From positions 20,715,157-20,779,156 of the forward strand of contig CM072516.1 of assembly GCA_036898135.1 (NCBI GenBank): 64,000 nucleotides of DNA, written 5' to 3'. Source of the stretch: Oncomelania hupensis. Taxonomy: Eukaryota > Mollusca > Gastropoda > Littorinimorpha > Pomatiopsidae. Shown here one piece after another: positions 19,974 to 30,508 of this stretch. A model generated the notes under the pieces. The model saw only the letters and a list, made by a program, of their open reading frames with translations. It ran no database searches and was not told where the DNA came from. Within the stretch, counting starts at the first letter, position 1, and each line of letters starts with the position of its first letter. The position numbers and the translations under genes were made by a program.

Positions 19974-20825
19974 GTGACTGTTTCAAACAACCAAACTCAT
20001 TGGATAGCGTTCTTGAGTCGGGCACGGACGTGCTGCTTCAACGAGCCAAGGAGAACCTCTCCACGCAGGTCACCACCTTTGCAGACCTCCTCCACCCAGC
20101 CCAGAGATGAGCAACCGTTCCAACGAACTTCTGCACTGCAGTACGTTTTTCCTACATACTCTACTCTATTTATATTCACACTCAGTCCAAGTGCAGTTCC
20201 CTTAGCCTTGGCTCTCTGGCTACTTAAGAAAATGATCCACCAAGTTCTCATAGCCTTGACTCTGGTTAATTCAGGAAATGATCTACTAAGTTCTTATAGC
20301 CTTAACTCTCTGGTTAATTCAGGAAATGATCTACTAAGTTCTTATAGCCTTAACTCTCTGGTTAATTCAGGAAATGATCTACTAAGTTCTTATAGCCTTA
20401 ACTCTCTGGTTAATTCAGGAAATGATCTACTAAGTTCTTATAGCCTTAACTCTCTGGTTAATTTAGGAAATGATCCACTAAGTTCTCATTGCCTTGGCTC
20501 TCTGGTTAATTCAGGAAATGGTCCACCAAGTTCTCACAGCCTTGGCTCCCTGGTTAATTCAGCAAATGATCCATCAAGTTCTCATAGCTTTGGCTTTCTG
20601 TCTGATTCAGAAGATGCTACACCCAGTTCCATGGTGAAAGAAAAGGACAGCAGGTCGAATGGACCAGACGGGGGTTGCCACGATGATAGAGGGAAGCCGC
20701 AGCAGAGCGGCGCCGAAGGCCCACTGGCGCTGAAGTCTTTGATCACCAGCAGTAAATCGGTCGTAGCCAAACCGCGCATTCACACCTGCGTAGGAAAAGG
20801 TCCAGAATTAGCCCCGAGCCTCTGA
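19974..20825 (+). CDS. Repeat-containing exon(s) of a gene of unknown function, upstream part
   Basis: A frame open to 20825 with no credible ATG start; the true start or splice acceptor is unknown. The useful part, from about 20263, has four near-identical 16-residue units (SLVNSGNDLLSSYSLN) and then three diverged ones (SLVNLGNDPLSSHCLG, SLVNSGNGPPSSHSLG, SLVNSANDPSSSHSFG). A hydrophilic segment follows (KEKDSRSNGPDGGCHDDRGK to KGPELAPSL). Upstream, diverged copies of the same unit read in another frame and contain a stop, so part of the region is decayed or intronic. A second plausible coding stretch at about 19998-20110 (ESGTDVLLQRAKENLSTQVT) lies in a different frame. It is followed after a stop in this frame by the 812-codon frame, in the +2 phase, at 20834. 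A short intron or a frameshift between them is possible. No family recognised. Confidence 0.45.
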   Translation: MTVSNNQTHWIAFLSRARTCCFNEPRRTSPRRSPPLQTSSTQPRDEQPFQRTSALQYVFPTYSTLFIFTLSPSAVPLALALWLLKKMIHQVLIALTLVNSGNDLLSSYSLNSLVNSGNDLLSSYSLNSLVNSGNDLLSSYSLNSLVNSGNDLLSSYSLNSLVNLGNDPLSSHCLGSLVNSGNGPPSSHSLGSLVNSANDPSSSHSFGFLSDSEDATPSSMVKEKDSRSNGPDGGCHDDRGKPQQSGAEGPLALKSLITSSKSVVAKPRIHTCVGKGPELAPSL

Positions 20826-20833
20826 CGTATGAG

Positions 20834-23272
20834 TTGAACCTCAGCAGGAGGATTGCCGCTGAGATGGTGATTCCAACACACGTAAGGTCAGGCTTCCTGG
20901 GCAGCTCCAGCTCCGGTTTTGTGGAAGTTGATGACACTGTACAGCAGAGTTCAAAGTCTTACAATCTACAATCTGTCTTCCCGGTAGCTCGTGTTCATGG
21001 ATCAAAAAAGCCTGTCAGTAGGGTCGGGGTCAGCGATACTTTCCTGAACCGAGCAGTCACGAACTGTCTGACCAGTACTGTGGACTCCTTGCCAAAGATG
21101 TCCGACAGCGAAGATAATAAAAATTGCGCTGAACCTTCTGTATCGACCGTTCTGCCATTACGCATCGCTGCCAGTGTTTCTCAGACCAGACTAGCAACCT
21201 ACGACGTCGCCCTTTTCACAGACACAGCCAACGATGGCCTCAGCGTGTCAGCAGGCAAAGAGAGGGACGGACCAGAGTGCAGTCAGGAGTCACAGGAAGG
21301 GGAGTGGGACAGTGCTATGGCTTGTCAGTCCTTTACTTTCACCTCTCAAGGTTTGCGCTTTCTTTACTGCGGCACCAATGCTGACCATGCATGTTCTGTA
21401 ATTACCACGAAAACCGAGACACAGAACACACAAAACGACAACCCACATGGAAACAGTTCACGTGGGACGACAGAGAGCTTAGTGTCTACATCCAGAGATG
21501 AGTCAGTGGCCACAGATTCATCTTTTGTGTTGGACCAGAACTTGCTTGATGACATACATGAGTCAGTGGCTACAGATTCATGTTTTGTGTTGGACCAGAA
21601 CTTGCTTGATGACATACATGAGTCAGTGGCTACAGATTCATCTTTTGTGTTGGACCAGAACTTGCTTGATGACAGAGATGAGTCAGTGGCTACAGATTCA
21701 TCTTTTGTGTTGGACCAGAACTTGCTTGATGATAGAGATGAGTCAGTGGCCACAGATTCATCTTTTGTGTTGGACCAGAACTTGCTTGATGACAGAGATG
21801 AGTCAGTGGCCACAGATTCATCTTTTGTGTTGGACCAGAACTTGCTTGATGACGGTGACCGCAGTTTTAATAACTATCGACAGCAAAGCGGCACGTTGCC
21901 TGATATCTTCAATCATGTGGAGCAAATGTCGTGGTCCCCACTGATCACTAGTCCTGCTCTGATGAAACCAATGTCCTCTCAAAAACAGCGATTATTAAAG
22001 CCAGACACTGTACAGCAGAGTTCAAAGTCTTACAATCTACAATCTGTCTTCCCGTTAAATCGTGTTCATGGATCAAAAAAGCCTGGAAGTAGGGTCGGGG
22101 TCACCGATACTTTCCTAAACCGAGCAGTCACGAACTGTCTGACCAGTACTGTGGACTCCTTGCCAAAGATGTCCGACAGCGAAGATAATAAAAATTGCGC
22201 TGAACCTTCTGTATCGACCGTTCAGCCGTTACGCATCGCTGCCAGTGTTTCTCAGACCAGACTAGCAGCCTACGACGTCGCCCTTTCCACAGACACAGCC
22301 AACGATGGCCTCAGCGTGTCAGCAGGCAAAGAGAATGACAGACCAGAGTGTAGTCAGGAGTCACAGGAAGGGGAGTGGGACAGTGCTATGGCTTGTCAGT
22401 CCTTTACTTTCACCTCTCAAGGTTTGCGCTTTCTTTACTGCGGCACTAATGCTGACCATGCATGTTCTGTAATTACCACGAAAACCGAGACACAGAGCAC
22501 ACAAAACGACAACCCACATGGAAACAGTTCACGTGGGACGACAGAGAGCTTAGTGTCTACATCCAGAGATGAGTCAGTGGCCACAGATTCATCTTTTGAG
22601 TTGGACCAGAACATGCTTGATGACATTCATGAGTCAGTGGCCACAGATTCATCTTTTGTGTTGGACCAGAACTTGCTTGATGACATACATGAGTCAGTGG
22701 CCACAGATTCATCTTTTGTGTTGGACCAGAACTTGCTTGATGACATAGATGAGTCAGTGGCCACCGAGTCATCTTTTGTGTTGGACCAGAACTTGCTTGA
22801 TGACAGAGATCAGTCAGTGGCCACAGATTTATCTTTTGTGTTGGACCAGAACTTGCTTGATGACGGTGACCGCAGTTTTAATAACTATCAACAGCAAAGC
22901 GGCACGTTGCCTGCTGTCTTCAATCATGTGGAGCAAATGTTGTGGTCCCCACTGATTTTTAGTCCTGGTCTGATGAAACCAGTGTCCTCTCAAAAACAGC
23001 GAATACTAAAGCCAGGCTCGCAGACTGAAGAGGACAACACAACTTCACCGCAGCAAGACGTCACAGTTACTACAACAGGTGGTGACAGACAAGTGCCTAA
23101 TGACCATCATGGCCCAGTCACTGACGGTGGTGAACACACACAGGTGGTGGTTATGCGCAACAGGTTTGTGTGGCTTCCAGAGAACGCCGCAAGCGACATG
23201 TCCTTGCACGCTTTCCAACAGATGCTGCACAAACGCGTGCCAGGAGCGTTCTTCACGCCCATCAAGAAATAA
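20834..23272 (+). CDS. Large repeat-built protein of unknown function (812 codons)
   Basis: Open from 20756 with no ATG near its start, so this is likely a large 3' exon. The protein is hydrophilic and Ser/Asp-rich, with no signal peptide or membrane segment, so it is probably largely disordered. It is built from two ~1.07-kb copies of one segment (20935-22004 and 22005-23015). Each has a unique part (DTVQQSSKSYNLQSVFP to LRFLYCGTNADHACSVITTK) followed by tandem 60-bp/20-residue repeats (ESVATDSSFVLDQNLLDD plus two variable residues, often IH or RD), six in the first half and five in the second. Each half closes with DGDRSFNNY and SPLI.SP.LMKP. The C-terminal tail after the second half is unique (VVMRNRFVWLPENAASDMSL to FFTPIKK). 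Copies are nearly identical but keep the frame open, arguing for coding constraint. I do not recognise the family. Confidence 0.7.
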   Translation: MNLSRRIAAEMVIPTHVRSGFLGSSSSGFVEVDDTVQQSSKSYNLQSVFPVARVHGSKKPVSRVGVSDTFLNRAVTNCLTSTVDSLPKMSDSEDNKNCAEPSVSTVLPLRIAASVSQTRLATYDVALFTDTANDGLSVSAGKERDGPECSQESQEGEWDSAMACQSFTFTSQGLRFLYCGTNADHACSVITTKTETQNTQNDNPHGNSSRGTTESLVSTSRDESVATDSSFVLDQNLLDDIHESVATDSCFVLDQNLLDDIHESVATDSSFVLDQNLLDDRDESVATDSSFVLDQNLLDDRDESVATDSSFVLDQNLLDDRDESVATDSSFVLDQNLLDDGDRSFNNYRQQSGTLPDIFNHVEQMSWSPLITSPALMKPMSSQKQRLLKPDTVQQSSKSYNLQSVFPLNRVHGSKKPGSRVGVTDTFLNRAVTNCLTSTVDSLPKMSDSEDNKNCAEPSVSTVQPLRIAASVSQTRLAAYDVALSTDTANDGLSVSAGKENDRPECSQESQEGEWDSAMACQSFTFTSQGLRFLYCGTNADHACSVITTKTETQSTQNDNPHGNSSRGTTESLVSTSRDESVATDSSFELDQNMLDDIHESVATDSSFVLDQNLLDDIHESVATDSSFVLDQNLLDDIDESVATESSFVLDQNLLDDRDQSVATDLSFVLDQNLLDDGDRSFNNYQQQSGTLPAVFNHVEQMLWSPLIFSPGLMKPVSSQKQRILKPGSQTEEDNTTSPQQDVTVTTTGGDRQVPNDHHGPVTDGGEHTQVVVMRNRFVWLPENAASDMSLHAFQQMLHKRVPGAFFTPIKK
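21496..21855 (+). repeat. Coding 60-bp tandem repeat, first cluster (six units)
   Basis: Exact 60-bp period, each unit encoding ESVATDSSFVLDQNLLDD plus two residues. The matching cluster of five units is at 22563-22862. Confidence 0.95.
22563..22862 (+). repeat. Coding 60-bp tandem repeat, second cluster (five units)
   Basis: Same unit as 21496-21855 but one unit shorter, with a few replacements (FELDQNMLDD in the first unit, VATESSF in the fourth). Confidence 0.95.
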
Positions 23273-23418
23273 GGTCCGCCATCTTTCGGAAACCTCCATG
23301 TCTGATACGCTAGCAGCATCACAACATGTCGTGTTGGTGATCAAGCGAGGGATGTGATATGGATCAGATAAATTCAGTTATTATTATGTATTTCATTTCA
23401 CGTCTGGGCACAATGCAT

Positions 23419-23588
23419 GGTCAATGTGACAGCTGTGGTCAGTGTGATAGCTGTGTTCAGTGTGACAGCTGTAGTCAGTGTGACAGCTGTGGTCAGTGTG
23501 ACAGCTGTGGCCAAATTGACGGCTGTGGTCAGTGTGACAGCTGTGGTCAGTGTGACAGCTGTGGTCAATGTGGCAGCTGTGGTCACCA
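23419..23588 (+). repeat. 18-bp tandem repeat, possibly coding (QCDSCG)n
   Basis: About nine to ten units of CAGTGTGACAGCTGTGGT and variants. In frame with an ATG at 23359 it gives an 82-codon frame of CxxC-type repeats (QCDSCG) ending at 23607. Because the unit is 18 bp, other frames are open too (SVTAVV repeats, and the minus strand). A tandem-repeat artefact is more likely than a metal-binding peptide. Confidence 0.6.
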
Positions 23589-23789
23589 CTTTAAGAAAGT
23601 CACATGATGAAAACCCATGTTGGTACCGCAGCAGCTGAGCACTGTGGACATGTTTTGTGCACTTGCAGTAACAATTTGACGTTAACGTTAGTTTCAGCTA
23701 TGCTGCCTTCAGTCATGTTTTGCTTCTCCTGCTACAAAGTTCAAAGCATCGCAGAAACACAATCAACGCATGTGATCGCACGTGAGCAC

Positions 23790-24055
23790 AACTGACCAGT
23801 ATACGTCACCCTGCACAATTTTGCAGAAACATCTATCCCCTATCTCTACTGTGTTATTGACCACTGTACGACACCATGCACAATCTTGCAGAAACATATA
23901 TGCCCTATCTCTACTGTGTTATTGACCACTGTACGTCACCCTGCACAATCTTGCTGAAACATCTATCCCTTATCTCTACAGTGTTATTATCCACTGTACG
24001 ACACTATGCACAATTTTGCTGAAACACCTATCCTCTAACTTTACTGTGTTGCTGT
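23790..24055. repeat. ~65-bp tandem repeat, about four units
   Basis: Units share ACTGTACG, CACCATGCACAATCTTGCAG or variants, AAACATCTATCCC and TATCTCTACTGTGTTATTG. Confidence 0.85.
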
Positions 24056-24114
24056 CCAACTGACCAACAAAATGTCCAAAACACTTGAGAGTGCAGAGGT
24101 TTATTACAGAGATG

Positions 24115-24725
24115 TGTCTGAACATGGAGTTATCAGGGTTCAACTCCGGGATCTGTGTCAGCAGTGGAGTTACCAGGATGTTACACAAGGATCCGTGTCT
24201 TTACAGTGGAGTTACCAGGATGTAAAACAGGGATCCGTGTCTTAACAGTGGAGTTACCAGGATGTAATACAGGGATCCCTTTCTTAACAATGGAGTTACC
24301 AGGATTTAACACAGTGATCTGTGTCTTAACAGTGGATTTATTAAGATGTAACACATGGATGTGTGTCTTAACAGTGGAGTTCCCAAGATATAACACAGGG
24401 ATCAATGTCTTAACAGTGGAATTACCAGGATTTAACACATGGATCTGTGTCCTAACATTGGGGTTTTTGAGGATGTAACACAGAGATCCGTGTCTTAACA
24501 GTGAAGTTAACAGGACGTAACACATGGATTTCTGTCTTAACAGTGAAGTTACCAGGACGTAACACATGGATCTCTGTCTTAACAGTGGAGTTACCAGGAC
24601 GTAACACATGGATCTCTGCCTTAACAGTGGAGTTACCAGGACGTAACACATGGACCTATGTCTTAACAGTGAAGTTACCAGAAAGTAACACAGAGACCTA
24701 TATCTTAACCACAAAGTTACCAGAA
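24115..24725. repeat. 42-bp minisatellite (~14 units)
   Basis: Units share GTGTCTTAACAGTGGAGTTA, CCAGGATGTAACACA and GGATC. The 42-bp period (14 codons) leaves VELPGCNTGIRVLT-type frames open on the plus strand and others on the minus strand; not genes. Confidence 0.9.
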
Positions 24726-24989
24726 TGTCACCAGAAAACGTTATTATATCAACAAGATAATTCATACATGAATTTGCCATTAGGTAATAGTTTAGAAATA
24801 AAAAAAACTTTATTCAAAACGTCATCCATTGATTCACTCATACAATGGGAATTTACGCATACAATCTTATACTGAATTACTGAGCAACTTCAAAAGCCAT
24901 ATTTGCAGCATGATAACTCCTGTCTCTGTTCATGTAATGATCAGATGTATGCATCTTTATAACTTTTATTTGTACTTGTACTAAATGGA

Positions 24990-26020
24990 ACTCCAACTGG
25001 ATGAGCTAATTTTATTGTTCTCCAATGTAAATTTGAAATTGTTTTTTTTTAAATGTAAACGCTGCAAAGTAAACGTCTCGGTCATAGGTCAATATTGATT
25101 TTATCAGAAAATAAACGAATTGAAATAACCTTTTCATATTTTTTCCCAAAGTTGTTAACTACTATTTTAAACAAATTTATTCGTTTTATTGCTTTTGTAA
25201 ATATTTATTCTATATGAGTGTTCTAGTTTAGTTTAGAAGTCTAGTACACTTAAGAGCTTAATGTTTATGTTGTATGAAAAGCACACTGACCACAGGGTAT
25301 CGTACTTTGCTCTATTAGCTGTGATGCTTATGAGGTAGTTCAGTACCATCCATTTATTTTTTTAATAAACTCTTAGGATTTTGTCCATTATTAAGCAACA
25401 TTAAACACATTTTTTCCTTTTATAATTCTAGACCATTTTCAATAATATAATAAGAAAGCAAATTTAGTTTAGTTTGATTAATTGTCGAATATAATTCAAG
25501 GTTTATTTGCTTGGATGTTTGCTAAGTGATGTATTAATCCATATTGTAATATCATCTGCACATTGGGACAGCGTTAGTTTGTTTTGGTAATGCTTTTTTG
25601 AAAATCAAATATTAGAATATTGAAAAACTGCTATAATTAAGCCTCTTGGAATCCCTATCTACTTTCTTAAATTATTACTATATTTTGTTTATCCTGGTAC
25701 ACATACATCTTTCGGACACAGATTTTGATATACTGAAGCATGTACCCAGATATGCCTTTATTAATGCTAGCAACCAGCTAGCTATGCTGTATCATAGGCC
25801 TTCTTACCAATAAAAAGTAGCTAAAGTACTCTTTCTTCTCACAATACTTTAACAAATTTGTTTGGTTAATTTAACAATATGGTCACGAGTTTTACTACCC
25901 TCTCTAAATCAGGCTTGATTTATTGGAATTACGTCATTCTGTTCCCAATAATGAAACACACGTTTATTTATTAATTTGTCCATTACTTCGCCAACATGAG
26001 TTGTTAGTGACATCTATATA
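24990..26020 (-). pseudogene. Decayed LINE reverse transcriptase (not RTE)
   Basis: Read on the minus strand with frameshifts, several RT blocks are still recognisable in the right order. LTTHVGEVMDKLINKRV and VIPINQA.FREGSKTRDHI (fingers) lie around 25990-25880. KKAYDTA (motif A) is around 25790, then RIPRGL (motif B) near 25645, then ADDITIW (motif C, 25539-25559). A thumb-like NTHIE.IFTKAIKRINLFK lies around 25220-25160. No frame longer than about 50 codons survives. The KAYD and ADDxxxW style fits Jockey/CR1-type LINEs better than the RTE family here. Ends are not defined. Confidence 0.7.
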
Positions 26021-26490
26021 TACGATTTACACAAAATCTCGCGTGAAGTAATACTCACTAACTTTGTCTCGAGAGAAGAAACGTTTCATTTCGCCTAACG
26101 TTTTAAACAGAATGGTAAAACAGACAAACTTGAATGTGCAGCGCACTGCAATAGCATATCTATACATTGTATACACAAACGTTGCCTGTCATTTAATTAT
26201 TATGTAGAATTTGATGTTGACAGAGTGACATTATATAAGCTCGCTTGTTGCCTATCCTGTAAAACATTGCTTGTTTGTCATTGTGTGCTGTCTTTAAATA
26301 AAACATTGGTTTAAACCCATAATTAAATATCGTCATTCTCTTCATCTTAAGGACTTTTGTCAGTTTATCAATAAGACTGCCACATTCTCTCTTTTTAAAA
26401 ACAACAATAACAACAACAACAACAACAAATAACTCCATACTTCACAAATCTATAAAATATCCCAGACACCTCAACCCCATGTTACTAAAC
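26021..26490. other. No recognisable feature
   Basis: AT-rich; short (AAC)n at about 26400-26428. Possibly the 5' remainder of the decayed LINE to its left. Confidence 0.35.
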
Positions 26491-26499
26491 TCCTACATT

Positions 26500-26625
26500 G
26501 CCAGGACAAACACTGACAAGGTTTTTATATTGCCAGGACCAACACTGGAATAAGACGTCTACACTACAAGGACCAACACTGGAATAGAATAAGACGTCTA
26601 CACTACAAGAACCACCACAGAGATT
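26500..26625. repeat. Short tandem repeat around AAGACGTCTACACTACAAG
   Basis: Two to three imperfect ~40-bp units sharing CCAACACTGGAATA and AAGACGTCTACACTACAAG. Confidence 0.7.
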
Positions 26626-26917
26626 GTAGTTGCTGATGTAGTAAGAAGGTCGACAATAGATTGTACTCCTGAGTGTTACTTCATTAAAATTATTGTACAC
26701 AAAATAATACTTGAATGTGATGTTTTAGAAGAAGCCAAAGTGTTAGTGTTTGCAACAGAAATTTCTGATAGCAAAACACAGTAACTTTACATAACTTTTT
26801 ATAAACGTGCTTACAGCAATGTGAGTATGTACTTACACACAAAATCCAGGGTTTTGCACATCTGTGCCAGATGAGTCATAAACGGCCTTACAACAATGTG
26901 AATATGTACTTATGTTA

Positions 26918-28062
26918 TCAGGTGCATCGATAAGGCAAGCCTCACCTGTAGGTTACATATTTTTTTCAGGTGCATCGATAAGGCAAGCCTCACCTATAGG
27001 TTACATATTTTTATCAGGTGCATCGATAAAGCAAGCCTCACCTATATGTTACATATTTTTATCAGGTGCATCGATAAGGCAAGCCTCACCTATACGTTAC
27101 ATATTTGTTATCAGATTCATCCATAAGGCAAGCTTCACCTATAGGTTACATATCTTTTATCAGGTGCATCGATAAGGCAAGCCTCACCTGTAGGTGACAT
27201 ATTTTTATCAGGTGCATTGATAAGGCAAGCCTCACCTATAGGTTACATATTTTTATCAGGTGAATCGATAAGGCAAGCCTCACCTATAGGTTACATATTT
27301 GTATCAGGTGCATTGATAAGGCAAGCCTCACCTATAGGTTACATATCTTTTATCAGGTGCATCGATAAGGCAAGCCTCACCTATATGTTACATATTTTTA
27401 TCAGGTGCATCGATAAGGCAAGCCTCACCTATACGTTACATATTTGTTATCAGATTCATCCATAAGGCAAGCTTCACCTATAGGTTACATATCTTTTATC
27501 AGGTGCATCGATAAGGCAAGCCTCACCTGTAGATTCCTTTTTTTTTTTATCAGGTTCATCGATAAGGCAAGCCTCACCTATAGGTCACATATGTGTTATC
27601 AGATTCATCCATAAGGCAAGCCTCACCTATAGGTTACATATCTTTTATCAGGTGCATCGATAAGGCAAGCCTCACCTGTAGGTTACATATTTTTTTATCA
27701 GGTTCATCGATAGGGCAAGCCTCACCTATAGGTTACATACTTTTTATATCAGTTGCATCGATAAGGCAAGCCTCATATGTATGCTACATATTTTTTAATC
27801 AGGTACATCGATAAGGCAAGCCTCACCTGTAGATTGCATATTTTTTATCTTGGGTGGATCAATAAGGCAAGCCTCACCTATAGGTTACATATTTTTATCT
27901 TGGGTTGATCGAAAAGGCAAGCCTCACCTATAGGTTACATATTTTTTTTTATCTTGGGTGGATCAATAAGGCAAGCCTCACCTATAGGTTACATATTTTT
28001 CTCTTGGGTTGATCGATAAGGCACGCCTCACCCATAGGTTACATATTTTTGTGTTGGGTGGA
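26918..28062. repeat. ~50-bp minisatellite (~22 units) with palindromic core
   Basis: Units share ATCAGGTGCATCGATAAGGC, AAGCCTCACCTATAGGTTAC and ATATTTTT. The ATCGAT and CCTATAGG cores are self-complementary. The last units change ATCAGGTGCATC to CTTGGGTGGATC, so there are sub-families along the array. Confidence 0.95.
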
Positions 28063-28119
28063 TGGAACTTATACCACAGAAGAGGTAATTGTTATGGCCA
28101 AAAAACTAAACTAATTCAA

Positions 28120-28240
28120 AAAAACTATCTAATTATTTAAACTAGACCACACTAAACTATCTAAACTGCACTAAACTATACAACTACACTAAACTATACA
28201 ACTACACTAAACTATCTAAACTACACTAAGCTATCTAATC
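28120..28240. repeat. Short ACTAAACTA tandem repeat
   Basis: Imperfect 14-17-bp units of CTACACTAAACTAT. Confidence 0.7.
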
Positions 28241-28344
28241 TAAACCTTAATCACAAACTGAATAGATGAATATGCACTGTTGTAAAACCGTTTACACAAA
28301 GAAAGCGCTTGCGCGGTGTAGATTGTTTAAGTTTGTGCTGTTAC

Positions 28345-28413
28345 CTACATCCATCTCCTTCTCTCTATCTCTCTCTCTCTTTCTGTCTCTGTCTTTCTCT
28401 CTGTGTCTCTATC

Positions 28414-28470
<57 letters not shown>
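28345..28470. repeat. CT-rich microsatellite
   Basis: (CT)n with embedded (TGTC)n. A GA dinucleotide tract on the same strand follows at 28811-28870, facing it as its complement. Confidence 0.9.
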
Positions 28471-28473
<3 letters not shown>

Positions 28474-28808
28474 GCATTAAGACAACACAAAGTAAAACTG
28501 TTATGGGCATGAAGCGAAAGCAGAAAACGTCTAAGGGGCGCAACTACGTATAACTCTTGCCTCGAAAAGGCAGCGGTTAGTTCCCAGTTTGAATACGCGC
28601 AAGTCAAGGTAAAAATCATGTCCCCTTCGTTCGTTATATAAGTTTGTTGTACCCGTAGTCGACGGTTAGTTGCCGAATTGTGTGTTTGTATTCATTATAT
28701 CTATCGTGTCTTTAAACTGAATCTTTGATGTCAGAGTTACTGGTCAAACTGGCTTCTGGTCATGTTATTATTGCAAAGGGGGTTGATTTTAAAGGAGTTT
28801 TGCCATAG

Positions 28809-28810
<2 letters not shown>

Positions 28811-28870
<60 letters not shown>
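28811..28870. repeat. (GA)n microsatellite
   Basis: About 30 uninterrupted GA units, at the outer edge of the LINE 3' end that follows on the minus strand. Confidence 0.95.
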
Positions 28871-28874
<4 letters not shown>

Positions 28875-29105
28875 ACTGATTGGTTTATTGCTTTAGGCCA
28901 CACCCCTTTCGCAATTACATATAACGTATTTACATACTACATGAATAATGAACAAGCAGACGCCTAGACACGTCGCGCGATTTAGAAAACACACACACAC
29001 TAAAAACTGATACAATATACAGGAAGAAAAAGGAAAATAATTAATTAAACAATAAAATAAAAGAGTCATAAAAACAATTTTAAAAACAAACAAACAAAAA
29101 ATTCC

Positions 29106-29107
<2 letters not shown>

Positions 29108-29167
<60 letters not shown>

Positions 29168-29169
29168 AT

Positions 29170-29240
<71 letters not shown>
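29108..29240. repeat. (TAA)n microsatellite
   Basis: Two long TAA tracts separated by TACATGTAA, within the 3' UTR of the minus-strand LINE. Confidence 0.95.
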
Positions 29241-29298
29241 TACAACAACGATAATAATACAGGGAAGAACATATGATATATAATACATTTGAACCGCA

Positions 29299-29766
29299 TT
29301 ACGGACTTCGATTATTTTCATTTTTCTTGATTTTCTCTGCATAAACCAGGAAGCAAGACAGCGCTTTTATAAGCGTCATATCAAGCCAAATATCGCTGGA
29401 CAAAAACAATTGCTCAAAGTCGTACTTATTAGGAAATATAAACTTACTTCTAAGAGACCTGTACAGCGGACAGACGAATAAAAAATGGCGTTCGTCATCA
29501 ATACTATCGGGGCAAAATGAACATAGCGATTTGGTGATAAACAACATGGATGTAGTAGTGAAGGTGATCGCATTCTTCAGCTTCCCACATGAAAACAAAA
29601 AGGTAAATTTTGTTTTCTTTGACGATGTATTGTTGACGCTAGAACTAGTAGTAGCAAAGATAAGTCTTCGGTGGTAGCTAGCGTGCATTGTACACCAGTT
29701 GGCTCTGCAATCACAACGCTGAGTTAGACTGAGTGTAGGATATAATGTAACTGTTGTATGCAACAT
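29299..29766 (-). pseudogene. LINE C-terminal zinc-knuckle-like region
   Basis: An uninterrupted 155-codon frame. The block CSFCPDSIDDERHFLFVC followed by PLYRSLR has the C-x2-C ... H-x4-C spacing seen at the C-terminus of many LINE polyproteins, after the RT domain. The upstream RT is missing because of 5' truncation, so this is a non-functional fragment. Assignment rests on that motif alone. Confidence 0.6.
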
Positions 29767-30508
29767 CGTAGTAGTGTAAGTTCACGTAATCAGTTATTAT
29801 GCATGTAATTGTTGGTGTCCTGTGGGTTCGGGCACTGCATTGAATAGACCAAACGTTTCCCGTTGCCCTGTGGGTTCGGGCACCGAATAGAATAGACCCA
29901 ACGTTTCCCGGCGTGTCGTAAGAGGCGACTAACAGGGGTGATGTCAGCACGGAATCACTTGGCGAAAGTCTTCTAAACAGAAGTCACCGGGCAGCGAACT
30001 TGTTTTTTCCAACCTAGTTCCAGTCATTCGCCGAAAAAGGCAATTACCGAAGTCGAACGAAGCTCTCCCAGTCGAGCTAAGCTATCCGATGTTTTACATG
30101 GCAGGACTACGTGAAACCACAGGCTGGGAAGTCTCGTCTTTCGTAGGCCTCAATTACTATATACTACGTACGTATGTAGGCCCACGAGTTTACAAAGACA
30201 AAAGAAAAGACTTCAGAGCCTGTGGTGAACATTCGTGCATAAAAATAGCCGCTGTTGCTTCTAGATCTAATTCTGTTTCGATCTGCACAGCTTCAAGATG
30301 TAAGTCAAGTCCAGATTCGCATTTTGAAGCAGTTAGTATTATTATTATTTTATGATGATTAATATACTGAAACAATTAGTAATAAAGAGTAAAAGCAATA
30401 CATAACACAGAAAGCACACATACAACGATTTCACATCTATAGCAACAATAAAACCATGACAAAACTTCAAAGCACTATTGATACGTTGATGTCCCTTCAG
30501 CACAAGGC

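Larger units (their letters stand above)
28880..29790 (-). mobile_element. 3' end of a second LINE family
   Basis: On the minus strand a truncated RT-type C-terminal frame (29299-29766) is followed by a 3' UTR with a (TTA)n expansion (29108-29240 region) and a terminal GGCCTAAAGCAATAAACC near 28880-28900. The same CCTAAAGCAATAA terminus occurs in the dispersed repeats at about 32063-32110 and 44700-44760. The 5' side is truncated near RTE copy B. Confidence 0.6.

Noticed and set aside
24155..24780. Repeat proteins on both strands
   Set aside because: 42-bp minisatellite artefact.
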